A DNA stretch of 64,000 nt from Planctomycetota bacterium (GTDB taxonomy: Bacteria; Planctomycetota; SZUA-567; H5-PLA8): contig JAKLKQ010000018.1 in the NCBI GenBank assembly GCA_023150555.1, forward strand, positions 47,220 to 111,219, in the 5' to 3' direction. Position numbers and translations under genes: made by a program. Under the pieces are notes generated by a model. That model did no database searches. It saw only the letters and a program-made list of their open reading frames with translations, and was not told the origin of the DNA. Positions 34,554 to 43,674 of this stretch are shown here, in pieces (the first letter of the stretch is position 1; every line of letters begins with the position of its first letter).

Positions 34554-35567
34554 TTACGTTCGTTCGGCTTCGCTGGGGTGGGCGGGCAGGAGCACGGTAA
34601 AAGTCGTGCCGCGGGCGACTTCGGACTGCACGCGCACCCAGCCGGCGTTGCGGCTGGTGAGCGCCTTCACGATTGCCAGGCCCAGCCCGGTGCCGGGGAT
34701 GGTGTGGACGGCCGTCTCGATGCGGTAGAACTTCGCGAAGATGCGTTCGAGTTCCACTTCCGGGATGCCCATGCCGCGGTCGCGGATCCAGATGCGCGTC
34801 CGGGGCGGGCGCTCGCCGGGCGGGGCGGGGCCGTCGGCGGCGGCGCCGAGGGTGATCTCCTTGCCGTCGGAGAACTTGTATGCATTGTCGAGCAGGTGGC
34901 GCAGGACCTCCTGGACGTCGTTCTCGTCGGCATAAACAAGCGGGCCTTCGGGCGGGTTCTCGAGTTCGATGCGCAGTTGGTCCTGGGCCTTCTCGTGCCA
35001 GCGCTGGCGGAAGGTCGCGCAGGCCTGTTCGAAGGCGGCCTTCGCGCCGAAGAGGCTCGGCACGTGCGGCCGCGCGTGGGATTCGATCTCGGTCAGCGCG
35101 AGCATGTCTTCGATCAACTCGCCCAGGCGCTGGGCTTCCTGGTTGATGATGGCCAGGTAGCGCGCGCGTTCGGCGTGGCCGTTGCCGTTTCCGTCGCTGC
35201 CGGAGGCGGGCTCGGGGGATTCCTCGTCGCGGATCAGCGCGGCGGCGAAGCCCTTGATGCTGGCCAGGGGCGTGCGCAGTTCGTGCGTGACGTTGCGCAG
35301 GAACTCGTCCTGCATCGACTCGACCTGCTGGCGCTGGGCCTCGACTTCCAGCAAGGCGCGGTTGCGGCTGCGGTCGCGGCTGAAGCGCTTGCCGCAGAGG
35401 TCCACCAGCGCGGTCAGCTGCCGCAACATTTCGGCGGGGGTTTTGGGGCGCTGCGGCGGCAGGCTGATGCCGGAGACGTGCGCGAGGCGCTCGAAGATTA
35501 CCTGGAGTTCGGCCAGGTCGACGGCGCCGGCGGCGCCGTGGTTAGGGCGATGCGGCTGGGTACTCAA
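34554..35567 (-). CDS. Sensor histidine kinase
   Basis: A 337-residue soluble histidine kinase. The phospho-acceptor box is FLRNVTHELRTPLASIKGF with His95; the ATPase domain has the N-box HLLDNAYKFSDG, G1 DRGMGIPEVELERIFAKFYRI and G2 GTGLGLAIVKAL. It has no membrane segment and no recognisable sensor domain; the 80 residues before the H-box are helical. No response regulator gene is adjacent, so it is an orphan kinase. The STAS protein gene lies 80 nt upstream on the same strand, so the two may be cotranscribed. Confidence 0.92.
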   Translation of the reverse strand: MSTQPHRPNHGAAGAVDLAELQVIFERLAHVSGISLPPQRPKTPAEMLRQLTALVDLCGKRFSRDRSRNRALLEVEAQRQQVESMQDEFLRNVTHELRTPLASIKGFAAALIRDEESPEPASGSDGNGNGHAERARYLAIINQEAQRLGELIEDMLALTEIESHARPHVPSLFGAKAAFEQACATFRQRWHEKAQDQLRIELENPPEGPLVYADENDVQEVLRHLLDNAYKFSDGKEITLGAAADGPAPPGERPPRTRIWIRDRGMGIPEVELERIFAKFYRIETAVHTIPGTGLGLAIVKALTSRNAGWVRVQSEVARGTTFTVLLPAHPSEAERT

Positions 35568-35647
35568 GGATCAGGGGCCCTCCCGTCCGGGCGTTCCATT
35601 ATCCGCGCCCGGTCCCCGTTTCTCCCCGCCGGCCATCCGGCGGACCT

Positions 35648-36085
35648 TTAACCGGCGGCCTCGGTCCCCGCAGGCGTGACGGGCGCCTTGGGCGCCTCGA
35701 TGACCTGGAAGGGGAAGAGGTGATCCAGATGCGCGTTGTGGAAAAGGCGGCCGACCTCAGGCGATACGCGCACGCTGACGTCCTTGCCGCCCTTGCGCGC
35801 GCGCAGGATGCCGGTGACCAGGTGGCCGACCACAAGCGAGTTCACGCGCGCGCAGCCTTCGAAATCGAGCACGATCGCGACGGACTCGCCGTCGACGACC
35901 TGGTCCATGGCATTGAGGAAGTCGGCGAGATGGTGGCGGTCGACGCTCTGTTTCATCGCCAGCACGGTCGTGGGAAGGTGACGCTCGTCGCCCTCGACGC
36001 GGCAGAGCACGCAACAGCTGTTGGACGCCAACACGGTCGTCGCCCCGCTGTCCTTCGCGCTCTTCGATCGCTTCGACTGGCCCAT
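35648..36085 (-). CDS. STAS-domain-like protein
   Basis: A 145-residue protein with a C-terminal region (about 45-135) like the STAS domain of anti-sigma factor antagonists: HLADFLNAMDQVVDGESVAIVLDFEGCARVNSLVVGHLVTGILRARKGGKDVSVRVSPEVGRLFHNAHLDHLFPF. The phosphorylatable Ser/Thr position appears as NSLVVG. The N-terminal part (GQSKRSKSAKDSG, CCVLCRVEGDERH) is extra and has three cysteines. It is encoded just upstream of the histidine kinase, suggesting a joint regulatory role. The ATG at 36085 has a GGGAAG site. Family assignment is probable, not certain. Confidence 0.7.
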   Translation of the reverse strand: MGQSKRSKSAKDSGATTVLASNSCCVLCRVEGDERHLPTTVLAMKQSVDRHHLADFLNAMDQVVDGESVAIVLDFEGCARVNSLVVGHLVTGILRARKGGKDVSVRVSPEVGRLFHNAHLDHLFPFQVIEAPKAPVTPAGTEAAG

Positions 36086-36558
36086 GAGGCTTCCCTTTTT
36101 CCGTCCGGTGCACCTGTGCGCTCGTGCGTTGCGGCAACAGCGCTTGCCGTGAAAAGCGTCTACCACCTGGTATGCATCGCACCTTTGCCGCACTTTGCGG
36201 CACGGCCACGCCCGCAAATGGCGGGTCGCGCGACACTTTCCTTTCCCGCGAGTATATGCGGCAAGCCCAAGGCCAATTGTGCATGCACGGATGTGGTCGG
36301 CTCAGGATTTGACGATTCTGTGACCTTTTGCGGGAAGGGCGTCCTTTTGGCGACATAAGCTATTTTTATTTAATGAGTTATGACTTTGCGGAGCACCTGG
36401 CAGGGTCTCCGGAATCGGTGCATCCCTTGGCCTCAAAGGGACTTGAATCAGGGCCGCGATCCGGTACAAGTTCCTCTTTCCCTTCACCTTGGAGGTGGGG
36501 GAGCGGCCCGCAACTGCTTGCGGTGCCGGGACGTGTTTTTGCCGAACCAGGAAGCGAC
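36086..36558. other. Intergenic region upstream of rpsL
   Basis: 473 bases with no supported gene. An AT-rich patch at 36358-36380 lies about 180 nt before rpsL and may carry its promoter, and a TTGACG occurs at 36309-36314, but a paired -10 box could not be assigned with confidence. The leader of about 170 nt before rpsL could hold regulatory structure; nothing known was recognised. Confidence 0.5.
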
Positions 36559-36930
36559 ATGCCCACGATCAACCAACTCATCCGCAGCCCCAGGCGCGTG
36601 CAGAAGTCGAAGTCGAAGAGCCCCGTGCTGGCCTCCAACCCGTTCAAGAAGGGCGTCTGTCTGGCCGTAAAGACGATGACGCCGAAGAAGCCGAACTCTG
36701 CGCTGCGAAAGATCGCGCGCGTGCGGCTGAGCAACGGGAAGGAAGTGACGGTCTACATCCCGGGCGAAGGCCACAACCTCCAGGAACACTCCATTGTCCT
36801 GGTGCGCGGCGGTCGCGTGCGCGACCTGCCCGGCGTGCGCTACCACATCGTCCGCGGCGTGCACGACTGCCAGGGCGTGGAAGGGCGCAAGCAGAGCCGC
36901 AGCAAGTACGGCTCGAAGCGCCCCAAGTAA
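36559..36930 (+). CDS. rpsL: 30S ribosomal protein uS12
   Basis: Ribosomal protein S12 of 123 residues, the usual length, part of the decoding centre of the small subunit. It contains [52 protein letters not shown] and [10 protein letters not shown]. Lys43 (TPK43KPNS) is kept, but residue 88 is Arg instead of the near-universal Lys in GGRVKDLPG. K88R is a known streptomycin-resistance change in Escherichia coli and Mycobacterium. Asp89, the usual methylthiolation target, is conserved. AGGAA precedes the ATG. rpsG follows after 36 nt. Confidence 0.98.
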   Translation: MPTINQLIRSPRRVQKSKSKSPVLASNPFKKGVCLAVKTMTPKKPNSALRKIARVRLSNGKEVTVYIPGEGHNLQEHSIVLVRGGRVRDLPGVRYHIVRGVHDCQGVEGRKQSRSKYGSKRPK

Positions 36931-36966
36931 CGGCTCTTTGGTAAACGGAAAGGCGAGGATCACCCG

Positions 36967-37491
<525 letters not shown>

Positions 37492-37520
37492 ACGCCCCTC
37501 TTCGACCGAACGTCCTTCGC

Positions 37521-37549
37521 GGGCGGCCCTTTCCGGCCGCCCGTTTTTG
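37521..37549 (+). terminator. Intrinsic terminator after rpsL-rpsG
   Basis: GGGCGGCC (37521-37528) and GGCCGCCC (37535-37542) form a perfect 8-bp stem with a six-base loop, followed by GTTTTTGTTT. Ends the ribosomal protein operon. Confidence 0.9.
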
Positions 37550-37670
37550 TTTCAGCGGGGTCCGGGAACCGGGCTCCGGACGCCGGGATTTGTGCAACTT
37601 GGCCCGGCTCGGCGCCGTCTGTCTTGTAACGGTCTGTCCGACGCGATGGTATATAAGGAGGTCCCCGCCG

Positions 37671-38441
37671 ATGCTTTCAACGAGAACCGTCGCCTTGATG
37701 CTCGCCGTGGCGCTTGGGTTTGGCGCCGTGCGGGCCGAAGACGGTAACGGCGCGAAGGACACCAAGCCCGCCGCCGGGGATGAGGCCTCCGCAGCGCGCC
37801 TGGCCGCCGACAAGGCGGCACTCGCGCCTCTGAACAGCTTCGTCGGCGATTGGAAAGGCGTGGGGATGCCCAAGCGCGGCAGCAACGACGGCGCGTGGGG
37901 CGAGGAAGCCGGCTGGGCGTGGCGTTTCAAGGAAGGCCGCGCGACGCTGGGCTTCGCCTCGGCGGACGGGAAGTTCTACCGCGAAGGGCACGTAGCGCCC
38001 GGCGATGGCGGCGCGTTCGTCTTCACCGGCACGCTGCCCGACGGGAAGACCGTCGAGTCGCTCAGCGGGAAACTCAACGACGCCGGCGAACTGGTGCTCG
38101 AAGCCGCGTCTCCGGTGGCGGGGCGCCCCAAGCGCATCACCATCGGGATGGTCGCGAAAGGCAAGCGCATGGTGATGACGCTGGAGGCCGACGCTGGCGG
38201 GAAGCTCGCGCCGCTGGGCGAGATCGGCTTTACGCGCAAGGGCAGCGGCTTCGGCAAGAACACGGCGGAGAAGGAGTGCGTCGTCACCGGCGGGCTGGGG
38301 ACGATCGCCGTCAGCCACAAGGGCCAGACGTACTACGTCTGCTGCAGCGGCTGCAAGGACGTCTTCGACGAGAACCCCGAGGCCGAACTGGCCGCGTACA
38401 AGAAGCGCAAGGACGAAGAGAAGGCCAAGGCGGGCAAGTGA
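37671..38441 (+). CDS. Secreted YHS/TRASH-type protein with DUF1579-like N-terminal part
   Basis: A 256-residue protein with a signal peptide (MLSTRTVALMLAVALGFGAVRA). Residues about 40-190 (LNSFVGDWKGVGMPKRG...GAFVFTGTLPDGKTVESLSGKL) form a lipocalin-like beta barrel similar to DUF1579. The C-terminal 60 residues (ECVVTGGLGTIAVSHKGQTYYVCCSGCKDVFDENPEAELAAYKK) look like a YHS domain, with cysteines suited to metal binding. It probably acts in the periplasm on metal or small ligands; this is inference. AAGGAGG lies ten bases before the ATG, so the start is firm. The preceding operon ends with a terminator. Confidence 0.8.
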   Translation: MLSTRTVALMLAVALGFGAVRAEDGNGAKDTKPAAGDEASAARLAADKAALAPLNSFVGDWKGVGMPKRGSNDGAWGEEAGWAWRFKEGRATLGFASADGKFYREGHVAPGDGGAFVFTGTLPDGKTVESLSGKLNDAGELVLEAASPVAGRPKRITIGMVAKGKRMVMTLEADAGGKLAPLGEIGFTRKGSGFGKNTAEKECVVTGGLGTIAVSHKGQTYYVCCSGCKDVFDENPEAELAAYKKRKDEEKAKAGK

Positions 38442-38445
38442 CTTC

Positions 38446-38474
38446 GAATGACGAATGACAGGTGACAAATGGGA
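38446..38474. repeat. GACAAATGAC-type word repeat, copy 1
   Basis: Run of GAATGACGAATGACAGGTGACAAATGGGAC directly after a stop codon. The same words recur at 38981-39018 and, on the other strand, at 63791-63831. Confidence 0.55.
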
Positions 38475-38575
38475 CAGACGTGGGAATGGGATACCACCCC
38501 ATCAAGGATTTGAGGTCTTGGCAAGCTGAAGGCTTTGAATGACTTCGAGATCCTGCGCTTCCTTTTTGATGGATT

Positions 38576-38950
38576 CTAGAATCTCTGCGTAATCCTTGCC
38601 ACGGCACGATCCCACACGGTGACCATTCGAATGGTTCCGGATGCCGTCAGGTAGCTCGCTTCATACGTGGATGTTTGAGAGGCGGATTTTCCGTTCGACC
38701 TAGTCCCCGTTGCTTTGACCTCCGGCAATACATAGAGGAGATGGAGAAGAGCGGTTTCCTTGCTGGCGGTGTGGCCGTCAGGTGTCAATCGGCAGCCACG
38801 AACGATGGTCAAATTGCCTGTTGCGTTACCTAACGCGACCGACCCATCTCCGGTCGCTGCGAATTGACCGCCTTGTGTCCCCGATCCGCAGCCGGAGAGA
38901 AGCAATAGAAGTGCCGAAAGGACGCAGGCAGGCATCCGCGGTAAGCGCAT
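38576..38950 (-). CDS. Small lipoprotein of unknown function
   Basis: A 124-residue protein with a lipoprotein signal (MRLPRMPACVLSALLLLLSGC; lipobox LLSGC), then a Gly-rich part (GSGTQGGQFAATGDGSVALGNATGNLTIVRGC) and a short domain with no recognised relatives (TYEASYLTASGTIRMVTVWDRAVARI). Word repeats flank it on both sides. The ribosome site is weak and the start could differ. It is probably membrane-anchored. Lower GC than neighbours. Confidence 0.55.
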   Translation of the reverse strand: MRLPRMPACVLSALLLLLSGCGSGTQGGQFAATGDGSVALGNATGNLTIVRGCRLTPDGHTASKETALLHLLYVLPEVKATGTRSNGKSASQTSTYEASYLTASGTIRMVTVWDRAVARITQRF

Positions 38951-38980
38951 AATGTAGCAGCCTATTTGATGGCGCCCTCT

Positions 38981-39018
38981 ATGACAAACGACAGCTGTCG
39001 ATGACAAATGACAAATAG
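38981..39018. repeat. GACAAATGAC-type word repeat, copy 2
   Basis: ATGACAAACGACAGCTGTCGATGACAAATGACAAATAG directly upstream of the small lipoprotein gene. The middle ACAGCTGT is palindromic. Confidence 0.55.
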
Positions 39019-39080
39019 AATTGGTTTCGCGGTCGCGTAGGAGCGGGCCTCTTGTGGCCTTCGGCCACCCATAGAAGTTC

Positions 39081-39112
39081 CCTTGTGGCTTCTGTGTGCT
39101 CTGTGGTGAAAG
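39081..39112 (+). repeat. Interspersed TCTGTG word repeat, copy 2
   Basis: CCTTGTGGCTTCTGTGTGCTCTGTGGTGAAAG, with TCTGTGTGCTCTGTG at 39091-39105 identical to the copy at 12382-12396. It ends 5 nt before the stop codon of the next minus-strand gene. Confidence 0.6.
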
Positions 39113-39116
39113 TTTT

Positions 39117-40298
39117 TTACTTTTTCGCGCTGCGGTAGAGGATGCCGCCGTAGAGTTGCGCGCGGGTGCCATCCAGGATGCGCGCGAAGTAGATCACCTT
39201 TTCCGTCTTGCGCTCGGCCTCGCCGACGATCTCCTCGGGCATCTGCACGCTGCCCATGCGCCGGCCGCGCTTGAAGACCTCGAGCACCTCGTTCTTGCGC
39301 ACGTGTTCGCCGGCGTTCATGCGCACCTGGATCATGTTCTCGCCGCCGCTGCGTTCGACGACGCCGATGCCCGCGGGTTCCTCGTCGCCGTTGCCGGCCA
39401 CGACGACCAGCTTCGGGTCCGGCGCGGGCGGCTGGGCCGCCGGTTCCGGCGCGGGCTTGGGGGCCTGCGCCTGGAGCAGCTCGTGCGCGGCGAGGGCGTG
39501 TTTCTGCTCGAAGACCTGCTCCTGCTTCTCGGAGAGGTACTGGAAGCGCACGTAGTCGGCGCGGTAGACGGCCTCGGGGAAGAGCGCCAGGGCGACGCGT
39601 TCGCGCCCGTCGGCGAACTTCAGCGGGAAGCCCAGCCGGCCCAGCGGGTCGCCGTCTTCGGGCAGGAGCACCAGCGCCTGCAGGCTGGCGCCGGGCGCCA
39701 GCTCCGCCGGCAGTGCGAAGAGCTTCGCGTGCTGGGCCAGCTCGGGCGGGAGTTCCGCGTCGAGGGCCTCGCGGTAGGCCTTCCCGTCGATGGGCTGGAA
39801 GTCGGCCTGCGGCGGTCCGAGCAGCGCGGCGCGGACCGCCACGCGGTTGGTCAGCCGTAACATGCGCAGGCGCGGAGCGTACGGCGCAAACGCCGCGGGC
39901 AGCTCATCCGGCGCCGGCAGGCGCACGACCAGCTCCGCGAGGACCTCGGCGTTCTCGCCCGCCAGATACCCGAAGCGCAGCGGCGTATCCTGGCCCATGC
40001 GCTGCAGGCGCGCGAGCACCAGCAACCGCTGCGCGCGGGCCTCCTGCAACCCGGCGACCTCGTCGAGCCATACGAAGCGCGGCAGCAGCTCGCGCAGGGT
40101 CGCGATGCGTTCGGCGGGTTCGGCGCTCGCGCGGTAGCGGGCCTCCAGCTCGCGCGTCTCGCGCACCGCCCCTTCGATGCGCGCGACCAGCGCGTCGCCT
40201 TCCCCGGCGCGCGCGGCGCAGCCCAGCAGCAGGCCGGCCGCGCAGAGCGCCAGCGGCAGCTTGCGCGCGAGTCGGGGGAAGGTTCGGGCGGCGTGCAT
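39117..40298 (-). CDS. Lipoprotein of unknown function
   Basis: A 393-residue protein with a lipoprotein-type signal (LPLALCAAGLLLGC; lipobox LLLGC near residue 24), then a helical region (about 30-110), a beta-rich middle (AVLAELVVRLPAPDELP, GASLQALVLLPEDGDPLGRLGF) and a Pro/Ala linker (APKPAPEPAAQPPAPDP). The last 90 residues (NMIQVRMNAGEHVRKNEVLEVFKRGRRMGSVQMPEEIVGEAERKTEKVIYFARILDGTRAQLYGGILY) resemble the small beta-barrel end found in flagellar-assembly-like proteins, with low confidence. It lies 43 nt downstream of a membrane protein gene on the same strand. Confidence 0.65.
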   Translation of the reverse strand: MHAARTFPRLARKLPLALCAAGLLLGCAARAGEGDALVARIEGAVRETRELEARYRASAEPAERIATLRELLPRFVWLDEVAGLQEARAQRLLVLARLQRMGQDTPLRFGYLAGENAEVLAELVVRLPAPDELPAAFAPYAPRLRMLRLTNRVAVRAALLGPPQADFQPIDGKAYREALDAELPPELAQHAKLFALPAELAPGASLQALVLLPEDGDPLGRLGFPLKFADGRERVALALFPEAVYRADYVRFQYLSEKQEQVFEQKHALAAHELLQAQAPKPAPEPAAQPPAPDPKLVVVAGNGDEEPAGIGVVERSGGENMIQVRMNAGEHVRKNEVLEVFKRGRRMGSVQMPEEIVGEAERKTEKVIYFARILDGTRAQLYGGILYRSAKK

Positions 40299-40341
40299 CG
40301 GCTCGATTTCGGGTCCGGCTTGCGTACCTGTCCGCACAATA

Positions 40342-41202
40342 CTAATTCGTGTCAGGCTGCTTCGTCAATTCTTCAGCGGCATCTGGAAGACGGGGCGGAG
40401 AGCCTCCAGCGGTACTCGCCGGCGGCGCGGGATCGCGTGCGGTGCGCGCGGCCTGGTAGGCGGCGCTGACACGGCGGCGGTCTTCGCGCAGGCTCTGGGT
40501 CATGCCGTAGCTGAGGTAAAGCAGCGCGGCGGCCAGCGCCGCGATGCCGCCGTAGGCCAAGTAAAGCCGCGTGGATTCGCTCTGAAGCATATCCTTGGCG
40601 CGCAGCACTTCCCCGGCGCGCAGGACGCCGGCGCCCAGCATCGCGAAGGCGGCGACGGCCAGCAGGCGGCGGTTGCGGCTGGTGCGCAGCACTAGCGGGT
40701 CGTACATGTGCGCGACCAGAGCCAGCATTGCGTAGACGCACGACGAGAAAAGAACCGGGATGCCCAGCGTCTGGAACTCGCCCAGGCCGTACGCGGCCCA
40801 CAGGTACGAGAGCGCCTCCTGCACGGCGAAGAGCCCCGTCGCGACCAGGAAGAGTGCGTTGAAGTCGCCTTCCTCGTTGCGCAGCATCAGGAAGAAGAGC
40901 GTCCCCGCGCTGGCCACCACCACCAGCGACAGCAGCGGATCGTGCCACAGCCCGCGCAGCGACTGGAGTTGCTGCGGCTGCAGGAACCCGAAGGCCATGC
41001 GCACCACCAGCAGCCCCAGGCAGAAGACCACCGCCGCCGTGGCGACCTGCGGGTGCTTCAGGCTGCGCGGCAGCCGCGCCGAGTCCGTCGACGAGGGCAG
41101 CGAAGGCTGCCCGCCTTCGGGCTCGTGCGGAACGTTCGCCGGCGCCGGGGGCGCGGGGCGTGCAGGGTCCGTGGGTACGGGTGGAACCGGCGCGTCGCTC
41201 AA
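40342..41202 (-). CDS. Multi-pass membrane protein of unknown function, TTG start
   Basis: A 286-residue protein with a Pro-rich N-terminus of about 60 residues and seven or so hydrophobic segments (VATAAVVFCLGLLVVRMAFGF, LLSLVVVASAGTLFFLML, TLGIPVLFSSCVYAMLALVAHMY, LLAVAAFAMLGAGVLRAG, YGGIAALAAALLYLSYGM). The TTG at 41202 is chosen because GGGAG lies a few bases upstream; the ATG at 41214 has no ribosome site. The start reads TTG-AGC-GAC, like the gene at 10396. It may be cotranscribed with the downstream lipoprotein. Function is not recognised. Confidence 0.65.
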   Translation of the reverse strand: MSDAPVPPVPTDPARPAPPAPANVPHEPEGGQPSLPSSTDSARLPRSLKHPQVATAAVVFCLGLLVVRMAFGFLQPQQLQSLRGLWHDPLLSLVVVASAGTLFFLMLRNEEGDFNALFLVATGLFAVQEALSYLWAAYGLGEFQTLGIPVLFSSCVYAMLALVAHMYDPLVLRTSRNRRLLAVAAFAMLGAGVLRAGEVLRAKDMLQSESTRLYLAYGGIAALAAALLYLSYGMTQSLREDRRRVSAAYQAARTARDPAPPASTAGGSPPRLPDAAEELTKQPDTN

Positions 41203-41338
41203 GGGAACTCCCATTAAGTACGGCTGGGCGCGGCAAAAACTGCGCGGGCCGCAGGGGAAACTGTCCCGGCGGTCCGGCCCGGCTCGTCCTTTAATAGGCG
41301 TGACGGGGCCAAAGGCAATGGATAAGCTAAGGAATGAC

Positions 41339-43600
41339 ATGGGTATAGGTCAAGCCCGATACGGCGGATTCGCCGCCCCCAACCCCCTTGGTCCGGCAGC
41401 TGCGGCCTGCCTGCTGGCGGCCCTGCTGGCCGGCGCCGGCGCGTGCGCGCCGCGCGCGGCGGCCGCGGATCTGGAGCCCGAGAACAACGGCGTCTCCGCG
41501 GGCGACGTGCAGCGCGCCATCGAGAACGGCAAGAAGCAGCTCCTCAGCAACATCCGCACCTACAGCAGCAGCACGCAGTACGCCGGCTACCGCCTGCTCG
41601 CGATCCTGGCGTTGCTGAACGCCGGCGCGAAGCCCGACGACCAGACGATGCGGACGTACTTGCAGATCATCTCGGCCGACGCCTCCATCAACGATGCCAT
41701 GCGCCAGTCGTACTCCGGCTGCTACAACGCCGGCGTGTACCTGATGATCTTCGCTGCGGTGGGCGACGAGAAGTACCGGGGCAAGGCCGGCGACCTGGCG
41801 CTGAAGCTGCAGCGGCTGCAGGCGCCCAACGGCGGATGGGGCGACTACAGCCGCACGCAGTTCGCGCTGCTGGGGCTGAAGTCGGCCGAGGACCTGGGCG
41901 TGAAGGTCCCCGACGACGTCTTCACGCGCGCCAAACGCTTCCTCGAGGCCGGGCAGAACGCCGACGGAGGCTGGGGCTACAAGCCCGGCGTGCAGCCCAG
42001 CACCGGCAGCATGACCGCCGCGGGCATCACGGGGCTGTGCATCTGCGGCGCGCGGCTGTACCGCGGCACCAGCGTCTGCGGCGCGGGCAGCAGCGACGTG
42101 CGCATGGCCCGGGCCATGGATTGGCTGGGCCGCAACTTCTCCGTCGTGCGCAACCCGGGCTCGGGCTCGTGGAACTACTACTACCTCTACGCGCTGGAAC
42201 GCATCGGCGTGCTGATGGCGCTGCAGCGCATCGGCGGGCACGACTGGTACAAGGAGGGCGCCGAAGCGGTGGTGCGGTCGCAGACCGCGCCCGGCCTGTG
42301 GGCCGGCGACATGTGCGCCACCGAATTCTCCGTGCTCTTCCTCGCCAAGGGCAGCCAGCCGGTCGCCGTGCAGAAACTCAAGTACCCCGGCGACTGGAAC
42401 CCCGACCCCTACGACGTGAAGAATCTCGTCGAACAGACCGCGAAGGATCTCGAGACGCCCATGACCTTCCAGGTCGTGGAGACGTCGGCCGGGCCCGAGG
42501 ACCTCGCCGCGGCGCCTGTGCTGTACCTGCAGGGGCGCGAGGGCTTCCAGTTCACGGCGAAGTTCCGCGAGGCCGTGCGGCTGTTCGTCGATCAGGGCGG
42601 CTTTGTGGTCGCGTCGAACTGCTGCGGCAGCGGCGCCTTCGACCGCGCCTTCCGCGAGGAGATGCTGCGCATCTTCCCGGACTCGCAGTTCGAGGTCCTG
42701 CCCGCGGACCATCCCATCTACAGCGCGCGCCACAGGATCGTCCAGAAGGAGGCCTTCATGATCGAGGGCCTCAACGCGGGCTGCCGCACCAGCGTCTTCT
42801 ACGCGCCGCACGACGTCTGCTGCGGCTGGGGCGGCTGCGAAGGCTGCAAGGACCACGGCGGGCCCCGCGCCGACGAAGGCCTGCGCCTGGGCGTGAACTT
42901 GGTCGCCTACGCGGTGGGCTTCCAGAAACTCCGCGACAAACTCGACGCCGTGAAGATCGCGAAGCAGCCCAACCCCGACGAGGTCGGCCGCGGCGCGCTG
43001 GTCATCGGGCAGCTCTTCCACAACGGCGAGTGGAACCCCGACCCGGCCTCGATCCCCAACCTGGCGCGCACCCTGCGCGAGCAGGCCGGGATGAAGGCCG
43101 AGGTCGCCAAGCGCCGCGTGACGCTGGGCGTCGACGACCCCGGCGACTACCCGCTCCTGTACCTGACGGGGCACAAGCGCTTCGCGTTCGACGACCGGCA
43201 GATCGAGATCCTGCGCAAGTACCTCGACAACGGCGGCTTTCTGCTCTGCGATCCCTGCTGCGGAAAGCCGGAGTTCGACGCGTCGTTCCGCGAGCTGTGC
43301 GCGAAGCTGTACCACGACACGAAGCTCGAACGCCTGCCCGCCGACCACGCCGTCTTCCAGGCGCCGCTGAAGCTGGCGCAGGTGAAGTACAAGCTCTGGG
43401 CCAAGCGCATGTTCCCGGACCTGGACGACAAGCCGTACCTCGAGGGCCTCACGCGCCAGAGCCGCCTGCGCGTGCTCTACAGCCGATTCAACTTCGGCTG
43501 CGAACTGCAAGGCCACCGCTGCGCCACCTGCATCGGGCTGGAAGGCCCAAGCGCCTACGCCGTGGCCGTGAATGCGGTGCTGTTTGCGTTGAGTCAGTGA
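41339..43600 (+). CDS. Secreted prenyltransferase-fold protein with two DUF4159 domains
   Basis: A 753-residue protein with a signal peptide (PAAAACLLAALLAGAGACAPRAAA). Residues about 45-330 form an alpha-alpha barrel of the squalene cyclase/prenyltransferase type with QW-like motifs (LQAPNGGWGDYSRTQ, GQNADGGWGYKPG, SGSWNYYYLYALERIG). Two DUF4159 domains follow (about 350-545 and 555-753), each with GDWNPDP/GEWNPDP, LYLxGxxxF, GGFVVASNCCGSG / GGFLLCDPCCGKP, FRE and LPADH. Cys-Cys-Gly also occurs in DVCCGWGGCEGCKDHG. DUF4159 proteins are common in Planctomycetota and their role is unknown. AAGGA lies just before the ATG at 41339; 41318 is an alternative start. Confidence 0.85.
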   Translation: MGIGQARYGGFAAPNPLGPAAAACLLAALLAGAGACAPRAAAADLEPENNGVSAGDVQRAIENGKKQLLSNIRTYSSSTQYAGYRLLAILALLNAGAKPDDQTMRTYLQIISADASINDAMRQSYSGCYNAGVYLMIFAAVGDEKYRGKAGDLALKLQRLQAPNGGWGDYSRTQFALLGLKSAEDLGVKVPDDVFTRAKRFLEAGQNADGGWGYKPGVQPSTGSMTAAGITGLCICGARLYRGTSVCGAGSSDVRMARAMDWLGRNFSVVRNPGSGSWNYYYLYALERIGVLMALQRIGGHDWYKEGAEAVVRSQTAPGLWAGDMCATEFSVLFLAKGSQPVAVQKLKYPGDWNPDPYDVKNLVEQTAKDLETPMTFQVVETSAGPEDLAAAPVLYLQGREGFQFTAKFREAVRLFVDQGGFVVASNCCGSGAFDRAFREEMLRIFPDSQFEVLPADHPIYSARHRIVQKEAFMIEGLNAGCRTSVFYAPHDVCCGWGGCEGCKDHGGPRADEGLRLGVNLVAYAVGFQKLRDKLDAVKIAKQPNPDEVGRGALVIGQLFHNGEWNPDPASIPNLARTLREQAGMKAEVAKRRVTLGVDDPGDYPLLYLTGHKRFAFDDRQIEILRKYLDNGGFLLCDPCCGKPEFDASFRELCAKLYHDTKLERLPADHAVFQAPLKLAQVKYKLWAKRMFPDLDDKPYLEGLTRQSRLRVLYSRFNFGCELQGHRCATCIGLEGPSAYAVAVNAVLFALSQ

Positions 43601-43656
43601 CGCGCGCGCATTCCGTCCGAGCAACTACTTCAACACAGAGACCCAATGCCCTGCCA

Positions 43657-43673
43657 GCGCCCTGAAAGGGCGC
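43657..43673 (+). other. Hairpin GCGCCC-TGAAA-GGGCGC next to the palindromic element
   Basis: Six-base stem with TGAAA loop, directly left of the 275-bp element. The CCCTGAAAGGGC word often accompanies such elements in environmental genomes (recollection, not checked). Confidence 0.5.
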
Positions 43674-43674
43674 G

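Noticed and set aside
28958..36385. Shared 12-mer TGAGTTATGACT at 28958-28969 and 36374-36385 as a common promoter motif
   Set aside because: A 12-base match is expected by chance many times in 64 kb; no consistent spacing to start codons.
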